Shown: one piece after another, positions 48,670 to 63,655 of the stretch
Layout of the letters: each line of letters starts with the position of its first letter
Numbering within the stretch: the first letter of the stretch is position 1
NCBI GenBank assembly: GCA_023053545.1
Contig: JAKZAN010000007.1
Location: forward strand, 7,936,001-8,000,000
Length of the DNA stretch: 64,000 bases
Source: Lepidurus packardi
Taxonomy: Eukaryota > Arthropoda > Branchiopoda > Notostraca > Triopsidae
Direction: 5' to 3'
Notes under the pieces: model-generated
Databases searched by the model: none
What the model was told of the DNA's origin: nothing
The model's input: only the letters and a program-made list of their open reading frames with translations
Translations under genes and position numbers: made by a program

Positions 48670-51600
48670 ATGGATTCCGATGGTGAAGATTATTCCAAGT
48701 TCGTCGATTCTGACGACGAGACGTCTAAATCAACCTTCTCAATGCCTTCGACGTCGACAAGCGGGAAAACGTGGGATAGTGTCTCGGATATGGGTGAAGA
48801 CGAAACTACACCCACTTTGGTCGTCCACGGCGATGTCACGTTTATGAATATCGGAAAATTGCATATCGGACGCTCTATTAGCACGATCGTCCAGCCTCAG
48901 GAAAAGGTTTCAGTCTTCTTAAGAGAGAACACGGAACGCGATAATAACATGATGTTTCGATAGGAGGAAGTGGATGTAGATAAATTTGCTCAAGTTTTGC
49001 GAAACCAGTACGAGGTGCTGTATGGGAGAATCGCGCCTTTGCCTTGGTGTCAAGATTTCGCCATTGCGTTAGAAGATATGTATACGAGTCTCGAATTAGT
49101 AGGCGTAGGTGGATACTCCGATACGAGTCCTATATCGATGGAGGAACTCTTTGATCACGTAATAAAGATATTGGAAGATAAATTGTGTGTAGACCTATGA
49201 TATTTGTCTATTTTTTCTTCGTTGGTTCCAAAGGAAAGTGGTCGATCTAATCGTATTCTCATGGAGGGCAACCCTGGTTATGGTAAAACCACCTTAACCC
49301 TCAAACTGGCCTTGGACTGGGTTAGAGGGCAAGCGTATTTGTCGGACTATGAAATCACATTTCTTATCCAGCTCAAATATTTGTCGGTATTGCATTTTAT
49401 TTAGGAATTTTAATTCTTTCCCTATCTCTAAAACTTGTCTAATAGGGTTCGCTGAAGGAATATATTTTCAATGAATTTGTGCCTGGCGAGGACGAAGAAA
49501 ACCAAGAATCTTACTGGGAATCTGTCAAGAACCAACAGGAGAATGTTTTGTTTATTTTGGACGGACTCGATGAACTCTCGGTGGAAAGTAAACCTGATAT
49601 TGTCAAGCTAATGGAAGGAAAGCTTTTCAACAAAGTAAATCCTTGCGTGCGAACTTTGCATTTTTCAGTTTCAGTAGAATGAAACGTAACTATAGTTTCT
49701 TTGTATTGTTACTAGGCAAGTGTTCTTTTGACAACTCGTTATACTAGCGGGGATAATCCTATTCCGAGACTTTGCTCTAAACGGGTGCTGATCAAAGGCT
49801 TCAAAACGGAGCAAATCCGAGACTTTTCCTCACGATATTTTGGGGCTATACAATCACCACAACTTGCAACTCCCTTTGCTGATAATATTTTGAGTATTCC
49901 TTTCTGTGCGACGCTAGCCAGTTGCCCTTTGGCTTGCTTGCTGCTTTGCGTTTTATACGAAGAACAAGCTGGGGCATTACCCACCAAAATGACGGATCTT
50001 TACCAAGAGTTATTTCGCTGTTTAATTAAACGCTCGGTGTTACGCAATGCTAAAGCTGGCGAAGAACTAGACCTTGACTGGGAGGATCGAATTCCCGAAT
50101 CTTATCAAAAGCTACTGCTCAAGTTAGGAAAACTTTGTCTGCTTTCCCTGCAGGAAGACCAATTGATCATGAAACTGGACTTGCTGCGAAAACATTTGGG
50201 TAACGACTTAACTAAAATTTTGGCCATGGGCTTACTCATGAAGGATTCTAAGATGAGCTCCCGTAGCAAGCTGCAAAAAGTCGATTGCTACCAACTTCTG
50301 CACAAAACTTTCTTGGAGTACCTAGCCGCTTTATACCTTTCTTCTGCCTTCCATTCACAAGACGCATTTTCGGATGAAATGAGGAAACTCGTGTGTCGTA
50401 ATCGGGACTCGTTTTGGATGGTAGCGAAATTCTTAATGGGCATCGAGGGAGGCACTTCGAGTTCAATTTTGGCGTGTTTCCGCCTCAGCAAACTAGATGA
50501 AGGAGCTGCGTTGGATACTTTGCAAGAACTGCCGATGACTGAAAACAATATCGGAACAATGTCAGAAGCTTTGATTGACAATTTGACATTAGACTTTAGC
50601 CACCCTATGACTGTCAAGTTGGGGCAGATTTTGGGTCACAAGAAGTGCACCGTCAAGAGTTTAACCTTCGCTTGGAACAAGCAACTGATTACCAAAGAAG
50701 ATAAAGACAAATTTTTCCGTTATTTTTACAAAAATTCCAGCGTCAATTCCATCACTTTCCGAATTGAAGATTACGGCGCGACGGCCAAGTACATAGCGCA
50801 AACAGTATCCAAGCCTAATATACGCTATTTCGGGACGGGTAACTTCAACTGTGGACCCAAGAAAGCTATTTTTGAGCTTATGACTCAAAGTTACAAACAA
50901 AAAGTGCTCTATGCTTTGCAACTCCCACCAACCATTGATGCAGATAGTCTTTTGAGCCTTGTTCGACTCCTCGAGACCAAAATGACGACGCAATCCTTGT
51001 ACCTCGAGATGTCTTCCTCCAACAAGTATTTCGGCGAGTTTTCAAACATGATTGCAAAATTTCCGACCGTCAAACATCTTGCTTTGGGTAGAAATTGTCA
51101 TTCATCTTATGTTTCTATAGCTAATTATAATTGCGCTTCTTTTCCAGCCATTTATCCTTGTCATATTAAAACGGGAGAGCCTCTAGTTATCAAAGGTAAT
51201 TTAAATTACTCGGTTTTAACACAAACTTGGTTACTTACTAGTATTATTTTCTGGCAACAGACCTGGCATTGGATCCTAATCCGTTGAAGTTTTGTCTCCT
51301 GTTTTCGGCTCTTTGTAATACAGAGTGTAAGCTAGAAAGCCTTATGTTGGACTTCGGCCAATTACGAGATGACATGGTCAATTTCGCTTACGAGTCTTTG
51401 TCTTCTGCCTTGCGTGTTAATCAACACCTCACTGCCTTGACCCTTTTCAATTCATCGTAAGCCCCAAAAAGAAAGTCTTGTCGAGAAAAAAAAAGATCTA
51501 AAAATAGGGCACGGGGATACTTCTCTTGTAGGTTTGATTCTTTTCGTCCAATCTTGAATAACTTGAAGTATGTCCAGAAGTTAGAACTTGTTTGTGCTTC

Positions 51601-52595
51601 TGGATTACCTCTTTACGACGACGACGTTGTGTTTCTCTTCGAAAAAGTTACACAGAGTAATGCGAAAATGCTAAATCTGACGTGGTGGACCTTCACGTTG
51701 CGAGTAAGATCACGAAATTCTAATTAAAGTTTTTACTCAAGAAATTTGGTAATAAATCTGTTGTCCATTATTACAGGACCCAGCTTTGTTTGCAAGGATA
51801 AGTGAATTGATTGCAGAATCCCAGCTTGAAGAACTCGTACTGTCAGATTGTACCATAAAGGTTCATGCAGATCCGGACCTGTTTGACCAAGGACTATTAG
51901 ATAAGCTTCAAACCTTTCCCTTAAAAGTCCTGCAGTTCCCATCTTCCAAGATCGTCATTCAGCACGAGCAGAAAAAAAAGCTCACATTGCATGGCCCTGA
52001 GTTACTGCAGTACGTCAATGAGTTATGGTTCCCTCATGTACGCGAGCTGAACCTGAGCACCTACGTCTCTTCTGGATTGAATGACCAAGCTAGTGTGGAT
52101 CTTTTCGAAGCCCTTTCTCGCAATTTCCCCAGCTTGTCAGTTGTCAAGCTAGACGGCTTGTTAGTCGAATGGATTGATCCTGCCTTCACGTCACAAGCCA
52201 TCACGGATCAGCTCCAAACCATGTCAGACTTATCAGTAGTGCACTTAACCCGTGCCACTGTCGTTGACCGTTCGGACGACTCGGGATTGCCGCAAGAGAA
52301 TTGGCTATTAACTTCTATATTCGAAGGAGTCACGAGCCTGGCGGAAATTAACTTACCCAACCTTAGTCATGCGACTGCATTACATTTAGCTAAATTACTC
52401 GAAAATTGGCCAGGTGACAAACTCAAGCTTACGTTCGCAAACATGGCCACAGTTTTTAGTACCGATTTTGGTACTTACGGTCGGGATAACCTCGAAATGC
52501 GATTCATAACCTTAAGCGCTTTGGAAAAAAGTGAAATTTACGATATTGAATATCTGGGTGGTTACCATCCGTCATACAGCTTGACTCGCAAATAA
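48670..52595 (+). CDS. NACHT-LRR (NLR-type) receptor, two in-frame stops near the N terminus
   Basis: The ATG at 48670 opens an acidic Ser-rich N terminus. A pre-NACHT segment (LPWCQDFAIALEDMYTSLE) follows, then the P-loop GNPGYGKTTLTLKLALDW (about 49270), Walker B LFILDGLDEL (about 49549) and sensor-like LLTTRYTSGDNPIPRL (about 49733). Next come winged-helix and helical regions with LLHKTFLEYLAALYLS (about 50298), and a leucine-rich C-terminal half (for example LEELVLSDCTIKVH, VRELNLSTYVSSGL, LSVVKLDGLLVEW) to TAA at 52593-52595. Clear introns include 49386-49446 and 49634-49715; others lie at about 51088-51140, 51197-51260, 51461-51531 and 51703-51778. TAG (48961) and TGA (49198) lie in frame. 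They may be removed as introns 48907-48963 (57 bases) and 49189-49233 (45 bases), both 3n, or they may mark a decaying gene. No CARD, PYD or death domain is recognisable. The function, cytosolic pathogen or danger sensing, is inferred from the domain family. Confidence 0.8.
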
Positions 52596-52664
52596 CTTTT
52601 GCTTTTTACTAGGTCACGGTGCCAATGTAAGAGGGTTTGTTTTGTACCTTCAATGTTAATTTTT

Positions 52665-52670
52665 AATAAA
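52665..52670 (+). terminator. Polyadenylation signal of the NACHT-LRR gene
   Basis: An AATAAA hexamer 70 bases after the stop codon, before the convergent PSMC5 3' end. A canonical signal in the right place argues that the gene is, or recently was, expressed. Confidence 0.65.
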
Positions 52671-52774
52671 CAAGACGCGAAGAATCAAGTTGTTTTGTTT
52701 TAGACAGATGTATTGACACCAGCTTCGGCAAAGTTACAAAACGAAACAAAAAAATGGTATCCTAGGTTCCGGTT

Positions 52775-54316
<1,542 letters not shown>

Positions 54317-56335
54317 TGCCTGTATACTTTCGATCACTACTAGATTACTCGATACGATACTAAGAATCGTTGTTGTGTACGCTGGAATCGATCTCCAGTT
54401 TATTGTGTCTGGGGATGTCCTAGGGGAGTGTTTACAGTGCAAGTGCGCTTGATTTCCGGTGTTTTAATCAACTTAAGGACCTAATTGGCGTGCGTGAATT
54501 TCATATTAAGGTACGTGGATTTACTCGCCGTGTTTTAATTAGTTTCTGTCGCCATTCCCGAGTTGCAAGTGATTTCTCAAGTTATGAAGATGTGGCGGTT
54601 TGGAGAAGCGGGGAGATGACCTAGTTTCGTTTTCCGTTCCCATACCCATGGTTTTCGCAGCTTGGCACGAATGGTACCCCTTATTCCGTTTCCTAGCCTT
54701 ATTCTATGAATTAAACTAGTTTATATTATGCATCTATACTAAAACACATTGAATGTCCTAAGCAAGCTAAGTTATTCGTTTTTAAATCTCAATTGGTTTT
54801 AATTTCCATTTTTAAATCTTCCCCCTCCCACCTGCGAAATACCTAGCTAATTTCCCTCCTTCGGAAAATAATAGCTAACTACTACCTGTCACAATTGACC
54901 GTACATCTTTTCCAAGATCGCCAACGTCCCTTTCTCGAGGCACTCGCCCAGTTTTTGAGAGGATAAAGTGCAATCTATCTCTGTTTTTATCGGCAGACGA
55001 AAAAAAGCCCGGGCTTTAGAGGGACAAGCTTGTTCATCTTGCGCGCTAATCTTTTTTAACCTAAATACCATTGCTCTTTGCTACCATTGCGTTTGGCAAA
55101 TGTAGACGATGGGTGTCGGCTTCGTTTTTCACGGATATTTTTCTTTTTCGTATCATGAAAGGGGCTCTATTTTTTAAAAACTTTTTTTTATGCCTCGTTT
55201 TTATAAACAGCTGTTCACAGTGTTAGCATACGGAGTCTCCTTTTATCCGAAATAGGGTCATCAAAGAAAGAGAGGGAAAAGAAGTGTTCTCGTCTTCATG
55301 TCTGTCGTTTGCTAGTCCCAGTTGCCAACTCCAAGAAAACACCTCGCCAAGTATTTTTGCAGACAAACTCTTATTAGTCGCTAAGAATCTGTGCGTCTTC
55401 CCGCCAGAAAATTAGTACAACGCTTCGGCCAGCTGTTTTTTTTTATTTATTTATTTTAGTTTTTTACGTGGCCATCCCACACCTGCTCACGTGGGACGTT
55501 TTGTTTCGTGTGACGTTCTTGGGACTCATTGAGCAGGTTTTCCTTATTATTAAACTCGACTATGCATGAAAGAAAAAGGTAATATAAGCTCGGTTCTCTC
55601 AAGTAAAGTGTCCATCCCAGCCAATTTCCAGAATGCAGACTTGATCTTCATTCCACTTGGCAGGGAACTAATAATGCAGCGTAAATACACAATAGGATCC
55701 AGTGCGCTCAATGTTCCTAAGTTTGTCTAAGCCACTTGTATGAGCTTTTTCGTGGTTATAAGAGAGAGAGAGTACCTGGTTAAGATGAATGCGTTTCTAA
55801 AAGTAAGCCTTTTTGTGTGCACGTTTAAGTACCTGAAAGGTCTCGTGGCTTATAAAGGATCAAATGTTTGCTGGCGTTCCAATTTCGCTTTCACTGTCAA
55901 CCGTGTGTATCCAAGTCAGCAAATCCCCCCTTTTTTTGCGTAAAACGCAAGCAAAACATCAAAGAGTCCGTTACTTTTTAATTTTCCCAGGATATAACTA
56001 TGCGAAAAACCATTGCATAGACAAGATGCTTTGGTTGGTTTCGCTGTCCCCCTTTATCTTTGTATCTATTTATTTGTTTAATGTTATTTCTTGTTAGGTT
56101 TTTGATTTCAAGTCATTTATCGTACAGCGAAAGAGAAACATTGAGCTCGAAAACAAATTAGGTGAAGAAGGCTTGATCACTTCCATCCGCCCTTATTAAA
56201 CAACCCATAAAGAACGAGTGTGTAATAAACAGGTGTGACCGATGAAGGACGGTGATTATCCTAAGGTGCTAATGTGATATTATCTATTTCAATAAGCTAC
56301 GCTGCGTTGCCTTTGAAGGTCAGGACAACGAGCTA

Positions 56336-56338
<3 letters not shown>

Positions 56339-56369
<31 letters not shown>
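56339..56369. repeat. Poly-A run (31 A)
   Basis: An uninterrupted adenine run. It could be the tail of an old retroposed sequence (the upstream segment is unrecognised) or a simple homopolymer. Confidence 0.8.
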
Positions 56370-56371
<2 letters not shown>

Positions 56372-59092
56372 TATCAATATAACTATACGAGTTGATTATA
56401 AATGCTCTTGAAAGTGTGTCATAGAGCTCCATAAGTATACTTCATGACTGTTTTGTCCCCCATCCCTACAAGTGTAGTTTTTATAGAGTACCATAAAATA
56501 GGTTTATTTTCTATCTTTTAAGTTTTTTTTTTTCAAAATGTCGGTTCGTTGAACCGCCATTGAATAGATTGAACAACACAGATGAAGTGCAGTTATAACA
56601 CTTATACGAATATTTTTTTTTTCACCCCGCATAGAAACTGCTTTGCATTTCAAGTACTAAGGAAAGCACTCTACAGCTTGCTCTACAGGTTATATAACTT
56701 GCTATACAGTTTGTAATTGGCCAGCCAGAGCCAGGAAGAAGGAAGTCTATGCTTGTGCGAACGGATGGAGCGGACTACGTACAAAATCCGTTTTTATTAG
56801 ACATATCGTCTAAAAAGTGTTTTATATTTGGTAGGGGTGATTATACAAACAATGAGACATAAAAACAAGGAATTTATAGTCTTTTCCCCCAGGCCCGTAC
56901 TGATTTGCATAAACGTTCGCTTGGCGCCACAAGGTCCTTGATTGGATACATAAAAAAGCGAGAAAGAACAAGGAGGGAGCTCTGTGCAGAGAGAGAGAGA
57001 AAGGAATCACTAATCCCTGCAAAACTGGAGATGAAATCTAGCCTTCACTTCCTAACACTGCGACGTTGTGTAAATTTCCCGGGAATCATGTATGTTGTTG
57101 TTTTCCTCCTTATTTTACTTCATCCCTTTTGAATTTGAACCCAAAAAGCGAGAAAGAACACATACAAATGGATTTGATCTCGCTGCAAAGGGACTGTGCG
57201 AACACGATTGAAGTTCGTTTTGCGCTCGCTGAAACCCGTATGATTTTATACAATTGCAAGGTAAAGTTGATCAGGGTCGATCGACCAATTAGAGAGAAAA
57301 AACGAACAGAACAAAAGCGAGAAACAAACGGGAGATTAGAACAGCTGGGCAGACCTTGACAGCTAATAGAGGCTCAATTTGCGTGAGCGTTGTTACGTAT
57401 CGAAATTACTGAAAAAGAAAGTAATTTTTATGTATTGACTTTTTTCCTGACAGAAAATTTGGTACGTGTTACTTAAGTGTTAGAATCATGTTTTCAGGGT
57501 CTGGTAGTTTATTGAGTTGGCAGGGATTTTTTCGGGCCTAATCTATTGAGGTCGTTGAGCCACACTGTCTTTGTTGATGATTTATTTCGATTTTTTTTTC
57601 GATTTTTTCCCGAAGCCTTATCGAAAGGCTCGCTGCGCAATGGGCTCTTCGACGCATTTCCAAGTTTTTTGTTTGTTTGTGGCTTATAGTACTACAACAT
57701 TGCGTCGTGTGTAACGAGCGCGGATATATTGAGGTTAATTAGTCGTGACGCAACATCGTAGAACGGATAAGTTTCATTCTACGCGGTTGTCTTAGTATGC
57801 GAACTTTGTGTATTTAAAAGTAACATTGAGGTAGTTAGAAATAAGGCTGTGGCTTTCTAGGAAGAGCAAAATGCAAGCAAAATGTGTATCAAGAACAGCA
57901 AAACCAAACTGGTCGATTTGTTTGCTCGTATTTCCTTCACGAGAGTGTAGTAATTCCGTGGAAATACATCATTAGTAGGGAAAAAACCCACAGTTGCAGT
58001 TCTAGCCCTCTATCTAATCTGGATACGTGTATATAATGGTTGACGCGGGGAGCGCGGGGAGGGAGGAGGGTCTTGTGAATAAGGTTTTCGTATTACGTTT
58101 GCATTGAAGAAGCGCTGGCTTACAAAGGTGTAGTTGTCATGATTCATTTTCCACCTGTCAGCCCTTATATGGGGGCTGTGGCTTCGTTCTAGTAGAGTAA
58201 TGATTGCGCCACTGTAAGCGGGAAAACTTTCGGGAAATCCATGTATTGCCTGTAGGGGTATTTGGGATGGATGGCTCTATAGTAGACGGAACCGTATCCT
58301 GAAAACGTCAAAACCACCTTCAGACACATGACTAACAAGTCAGGGGTGTTGGGATGGGGAATGCAGTTCATTGTTACAGTAATTAAAGTTTCTGGTTTCC
58401 AAGTATCTACGCATTTCACGAAGCCCTTTGAAGGGGGAGAAAACAACTATAGTTGTATACAACTAATACAATTACACGTGTATTTATAAGATTCGAGGCA
58501 AGTCTTTATTCAATTAGGTTTGAGTGCAAATAAAGAGGTTGTAGTATAAATACATTTTTCGGAACGAGTGAGAAAGTAAGGAAATCTCGTTCTATAGCAT
58601 GAAAGGGAAACCTCCGTTTTGCAATTCGTCATCTAATGTTAGTAATCCACCCGAGTGTTCAAATTAGTTAGGAAAAAAGGGAGGGGCTTATTCTTAATCA
58701 TATTTTAGTGTAGCTCTAAATCGTGTAGTAACTCGTGCGCGTACTACACAGGTGAATTTAACGAGCGGAGTTTCGCGAACGTTAGGGCGAAAAGGGGTTA
58801 AAGTTTCCGGGGTCGTTGCCCAAGTGTATACGAGAAACCATAAATACATCTTACCGGAGCCAAATGTCCTACTTAAATCCGGAAAAAAGTGTTAGGTTGC
58901 CAGAAAGTTGTTGTTTAGATTCCCCCAAAGTAGGGTTGATGTATTGATTTCCTATTCTATAAATATAAAACGGTCCAATATGACCAACAGAGAAGGCCTA
59001 GGTCTTATGTGTGTATAAAAATGTTCAGGACCAAGTTGGTCATCCATCATAGGTTTCATGAGAACATATATCCAATCTATACTTTACAAAAG

Positions 59093-59111
59093 CCCCCCCC
59101 CCCCCCCCCCC
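59093..59111. repeat. Poly-C run (19 C)
   Basis: An uninterrupted cytosine run in intergenic DNA, equivalent to poly-G on the minus strand. Confidence 0.8.
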
Positions 59112-62100
59112 GTGACATTCTTCCGCCCTTCATTTTCCTAACTTTGTTATATGAAAAAGAAACCTTAACACACACACACAAAGCGACTAAAAGGCACCAG
59201 TTTTTCTTGAAAGATCGTTTAGAAACCGTCAGAATGTAACCTATAATGTTTTGAATGTAGCTAAAAAGACGACACGTGGAGCATATTCTCCTTGGATGCG
59301 TGAAACCTGCTCATTAAGTGCGAAGTTTTTTCCAAACTTTCAACTCAAACTTGTGTCTGTTTTTCTATGAAATTGCTGTTGCAACAAGGTAAGTTGGGTA
59401 AGCCGAAACTAACTAATTAATAAAGACAGTGGGGGGAAAGAAGTTTATGGAACTCTGTTCAACTTTGGTAAACATAATGTTTACTGTTTGATTGCTTTGC
59501 ACAGGTCGTTATCGTTCGACATTTGCAGCACAGGAGCTTTAGGACTCATTCTTTTTATAGCTAAAAGCTGGTTAACGGACTGAATGGGGCAGACTCATAG
59601 AGCAAACGCTTTTCAAAAGCAAGATGCTACACTCATCTAAGTTTAAAACTCGGTGAAATCCATTTTAAGAACATAACGAAGGCGAACATCCCAGGAACAC
59701 GTCAAGTTTTCACCGAGGGCATTTTTGTTCCTCGACACTGCAAAAATAATTTCTCGTTAACTTGGTACCTTTCATGACAATGTATCAAACTACAAATAAA
59801 ATATCGTAAACGGCATTACTCTTTTAAAGTTTCTATAAGGAATTCTAAATGTTTATTGTTCATTTACAATACGGTTAATTTTTACTGTGTTATACTGTAA
59901 AAGCAATCCTTTCACTGCAAAAAAGTTCTGGATCATTGACCAGTTACTTTCTGCCAATGAAATGTACTAATTTTATAAATAATTACGCCAATGCAGTAAA
60001 ATTTGCAGTTTCAAAAATTTCGGTAGTAAAAGTGTTAATGATGTTATAACAACAGGCACTAAAGAAAATTACAATATTTTATTGACATAAAAGGTATAAT
60101 ATTTAACCATGTTTCATTCTAAAATGGACCAAGAATTGTGAATTGGAGTGTAAGAAGCTTTTCCAGCCAAGTCATTGGAAAATAAAGGGGAAACTTGGCG
60201 TATAACCTTGTTATAAGCAAACACAGTCCTGATAGCCAAAGTGACTCTCCAAGTAATAGTAGCTGTTAACCGGTTTATAACATGCGCCTTGTATTAGTTG
60301 AGGCGACGAGATTGCTTTGTAATCGTGACTGCCAGGTGAAGGTTAGCATCTCGCAGCTATTGCGGGCATGTCGTCCCGTTTCATAAATCGCCTCACGTCC
60401 GGAAATGAAAGGGAAGGTTTTAACTTGCTCTAAAGGTTAAATCCCTCGTCCCCCTCCCATGCGAGTATGTTCTTTTAGCTTGTTGTGCTTGTCGTGTGTG
60501 GCATCACCTCAACCCTTCTGGAGCGGAGGGTAGGGGAGGACAGGAGGGTAAATAGGCATGGCGCCGAGAAGGAAAGTGTTGGGTCCATGCAAGTATTTTT
60601 GAAAGGGAGCAAGAGCAAGCCTATGTAGATAAGCGGGAGAACGTGAACGAGAGGGAGAAGGAGTGGGGTTGCTGAACGCAAAAAGAAGGGTGTGTGTAAT
60701 ATATTATGCAAAGAGAGCCGGGCAGGTAAAGGCGATGTACGAGTTGGAAACCGATAGAAACAGGAAAAAAAGAGACGGAAATACACTTCGCAGCGCACCT
60801 TTTATCTAGACTAGAATTTTTCACGTTTACTTTGACTCTCGGGACGAGTAGAGTACAACCCCATACAGGAAGTGTTTACTCCCCAAGTTGATTCATTATT
60901 ATTATTATTATTATTTTAAAGAAAGGCAAGGAAAACAAGTAGTGTCCCTAGTGAAAGTGACGGTTCCACGGTCGCGAAAGTGACCTTTTGTTGCATTGAA
61001 AAGGATTTAATTTGGGTTTGCGGTGATCTGTATGGAGCCGGACTAGTTGATCCGTGTGGGAGGATCGCATAGGAAGTGCGATAAGCGTGTCGAGGTTTGA
61101 AAAGTGAGTGGGAGCCTGACTTGGTGGGGGAAAAGTATACAAACGCTAGGAACCTTTTTGCTTTTAAGAGGCCTAAGGACTGATTCCCCTAGAAGATTAA
61201 AACTTCTTGTCTATACTCTTGCACTGGCCACTGGGCATCGATCATTCCAGTCGCGTTGTTTTCAGCTGGCAATCCCCCGCCTTTGAAATGAGAGTCATAC
61301 GAAAGACAAGTTTTCAGACTTTCAAGTGACTGACTGACTGGGTAAGATTGGGATTGAGACTTAATGGCTTTGGCCTAGTTTCCATACCCTTGCTAAACTT
61401 GGCTCACTATGTTGCAAAAAGGGGAAGAAAAGAAAGAAGTTAGTGGGCTAACCCGCACTGCGTTGGTCAGGGCTAATTTCATAACGCGAGTTGACATGAG
61501 TGTTTTTCAAATGAAGACAAGAAACCGGCGAAGCTCTGCCAAAGAACATCGCCAAAAAAATCCTATTAAGACTCTTGTATTCTACGACTTAGCGTTCCAT
61601 GGGATGATAGATAAGTAACGCAAAAACGCTCTAACGTTTAAAGTATAAGAAATTCTTGCAAAATCGCTTGACAGTAATGTACCTATTGTGGACACGAAGG
61701 GCAAGGTAATTTTACTTTTCTTATTTTTGCCTTCGTGAATTCGAGAAATGCAATTAAAAGGAGAAATTTTCCAAAAGCACGAAAAAATCACACCAAGTTC
61801 TTCACCTGCGCAAATTAGGGAAGTAGCAGATTAGCCCTAGACAGTCTTCTGATGCAGTTTTTAAAGAAAAATTGCATGCAAATTGGAGGAAGTTATCGTG
61901 GACGCCATTTTTATGCGCGGAAGCCATGCGCGTTCATATACACCCATGTAAAACGCTCGCGCCTCCTTGCGACAAACTAACCTACACGGTAGACTTAAAG
62001 TGACTTGAAAACCTACAAAGACAAGCGAAAAGACCAAAAAAGGAAAGGGGAAAGATGGGGAAATGGCAGAAGAAAAGACAAGTTAAGTCTGTGACCTTGT

Positions 62101-63655
62101 TTATGAGTTACAACTGCTTCTTACTCTTTCCTTTTCCTCACATCCCTTTAGCGTTGACGTTTAACCCTCGTGTCTCTCTGCTATGCGTTCATCAGGCCTA
62201 GTTAGTTGCTCAGTGCGTGACGTTTTCGATGTTTGGCCTCAACCCCCACACTCCGGTAACCCTTTTCTGAACCTTAACCCTACCCAACCCTAACTCAACA
62301 TGCCCAAGGTTTCCCACACCATGTTAAATCGGCGTAAACAAGGGTGAATTCATCCCCCGCAACTGGTCTGTTCCTTTTAGTTTTGGGCATAATAGTTCAA
62401 GACTTTCCTTCAGCACTAGCACGCGTCCCTTGAGGCTCAAACCTCATATACGGTCTCTTCTTTTCTCTCTACCCCTAAGAGTGAGTGAGGTCACGGAGGA
62501 ATCCTGTTGTCGGGTGATTCATGCGAATGTGTTTTTACCGCAGTTATTTTGGCTACGGTGTCATTTTCGCATCAAGAAAGCGTTCCAGTGCCTTGATTCC
62601 TAACTTGGATTATCCTAAAATCGTCAAATTTTGTCTTCTTCTTTAAAGCATCGCTGCAATGACTGTGATTATAAGAAGCATTAAAGGTACAAGTAATTGG
62701 CATTCGCATTTACAGCCCATTTTGAACAACTCGAAGCGGTGCCCTGGAGAGCTCATCAATTTCCTTGTGCTCCTTTTACGACTTTTGCAACTTTGCAAGA
62801 GTTTGATGCAAAACCAAAACATTTCTTTCTTGCCAAAGGAGTTAGGTAAAGGTTTAGGTGATCATTGACTCCTCGCGAGTCCTCTCAACACATTTTGTCG
62901 CTATAAGGAAAAACTGCTGGGAATTTCTCTAAATATATAGTAAATAGAGTAAATGCTGTTGTTGTGATCACTGGTTATTAGAATCAGCCGCTTTATGGAA
63001 TCAAGTTTTAAAGGACCGATTCAAAATTATAAATTTATAGAATTTTAGTCGGTTATTAAAATCACACTTTCGGATATTAGACTAAATTTCAAAGGAATTC
63101 TCACGTTTACGGTAACGAAACTGCAGTAGTGATTGCTACATGGGCTTTGTATATTGACCAATTACATTACCTTTTTGTTATTTTGACAAATACTGTCATT
63201 TCTCCTACTCCTATGATTAGTGGAAAATCGCTTCTAGACTCCCGTGTCAGTTAAATGAACAGGTTATTCAACTGGAGTTAGGAATTCCTCAATATCTCTA
63301 TCAAAATTGTAGAAAAAAACGTTACGAAATAAACCCTAGTGGGTGTAGTGAATCTAGAAAAAGGAAATGTGTGGGAAAGTGTCAAAAAGTAGACAATGCT
63401 TTGTTTCTTTGGTTTAAACAAGCCAGTTCGGTTCACGCGCCGATTAATCGTAGCATTTTATTGCATATTTTCGATTTTCGACTATTAGAATCCCCGCTTA
63501 ATAGAATCAATATTCACTGGAAAAACGTGATCACAATAGGCAGCATCTACCATTTAGAATAAAATAGTTCTAAACTAAAACGTCACATGAAGAAATAGTA
63601 ACTAATTTCTAAGATATAATTTAGATCACAGAAAAGGAATTAAGTTTGAATTCCG

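Larger units (their letters stand above)
54317..62946. other. About 8.6 kb without recognisable gene
   Basis: The right flank of PSMC5 (its promoter lies just above 54316) continues into a long stretch with no supported exon on either strand. It has homopolymer and simple repeats: 31 A at 56339-56369, 19 C at 59093-59111 and an ATT run near 60894-60914. The word AAGCGAGAAAGAACA recurs near 56955 and 57147. None of the reading frames, all short, has a recognisable domain or splice-linked neighbour. Confidence 0.45.

Noticed and set aside
56339-56369. Poly-A run as proof of a retrogene
   Set aside because: No recognisable coding or SINE/LINE sequence upstream and no target-site duplication visible.
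62265-62310. CCCTAACC-like words resembling telomere repeat
   Set aside because: Only a few irregular units (CTTAACCCTACCCAACCCTA) and the arthropod telomere unit is TTAGG; not an interstitial telomere.
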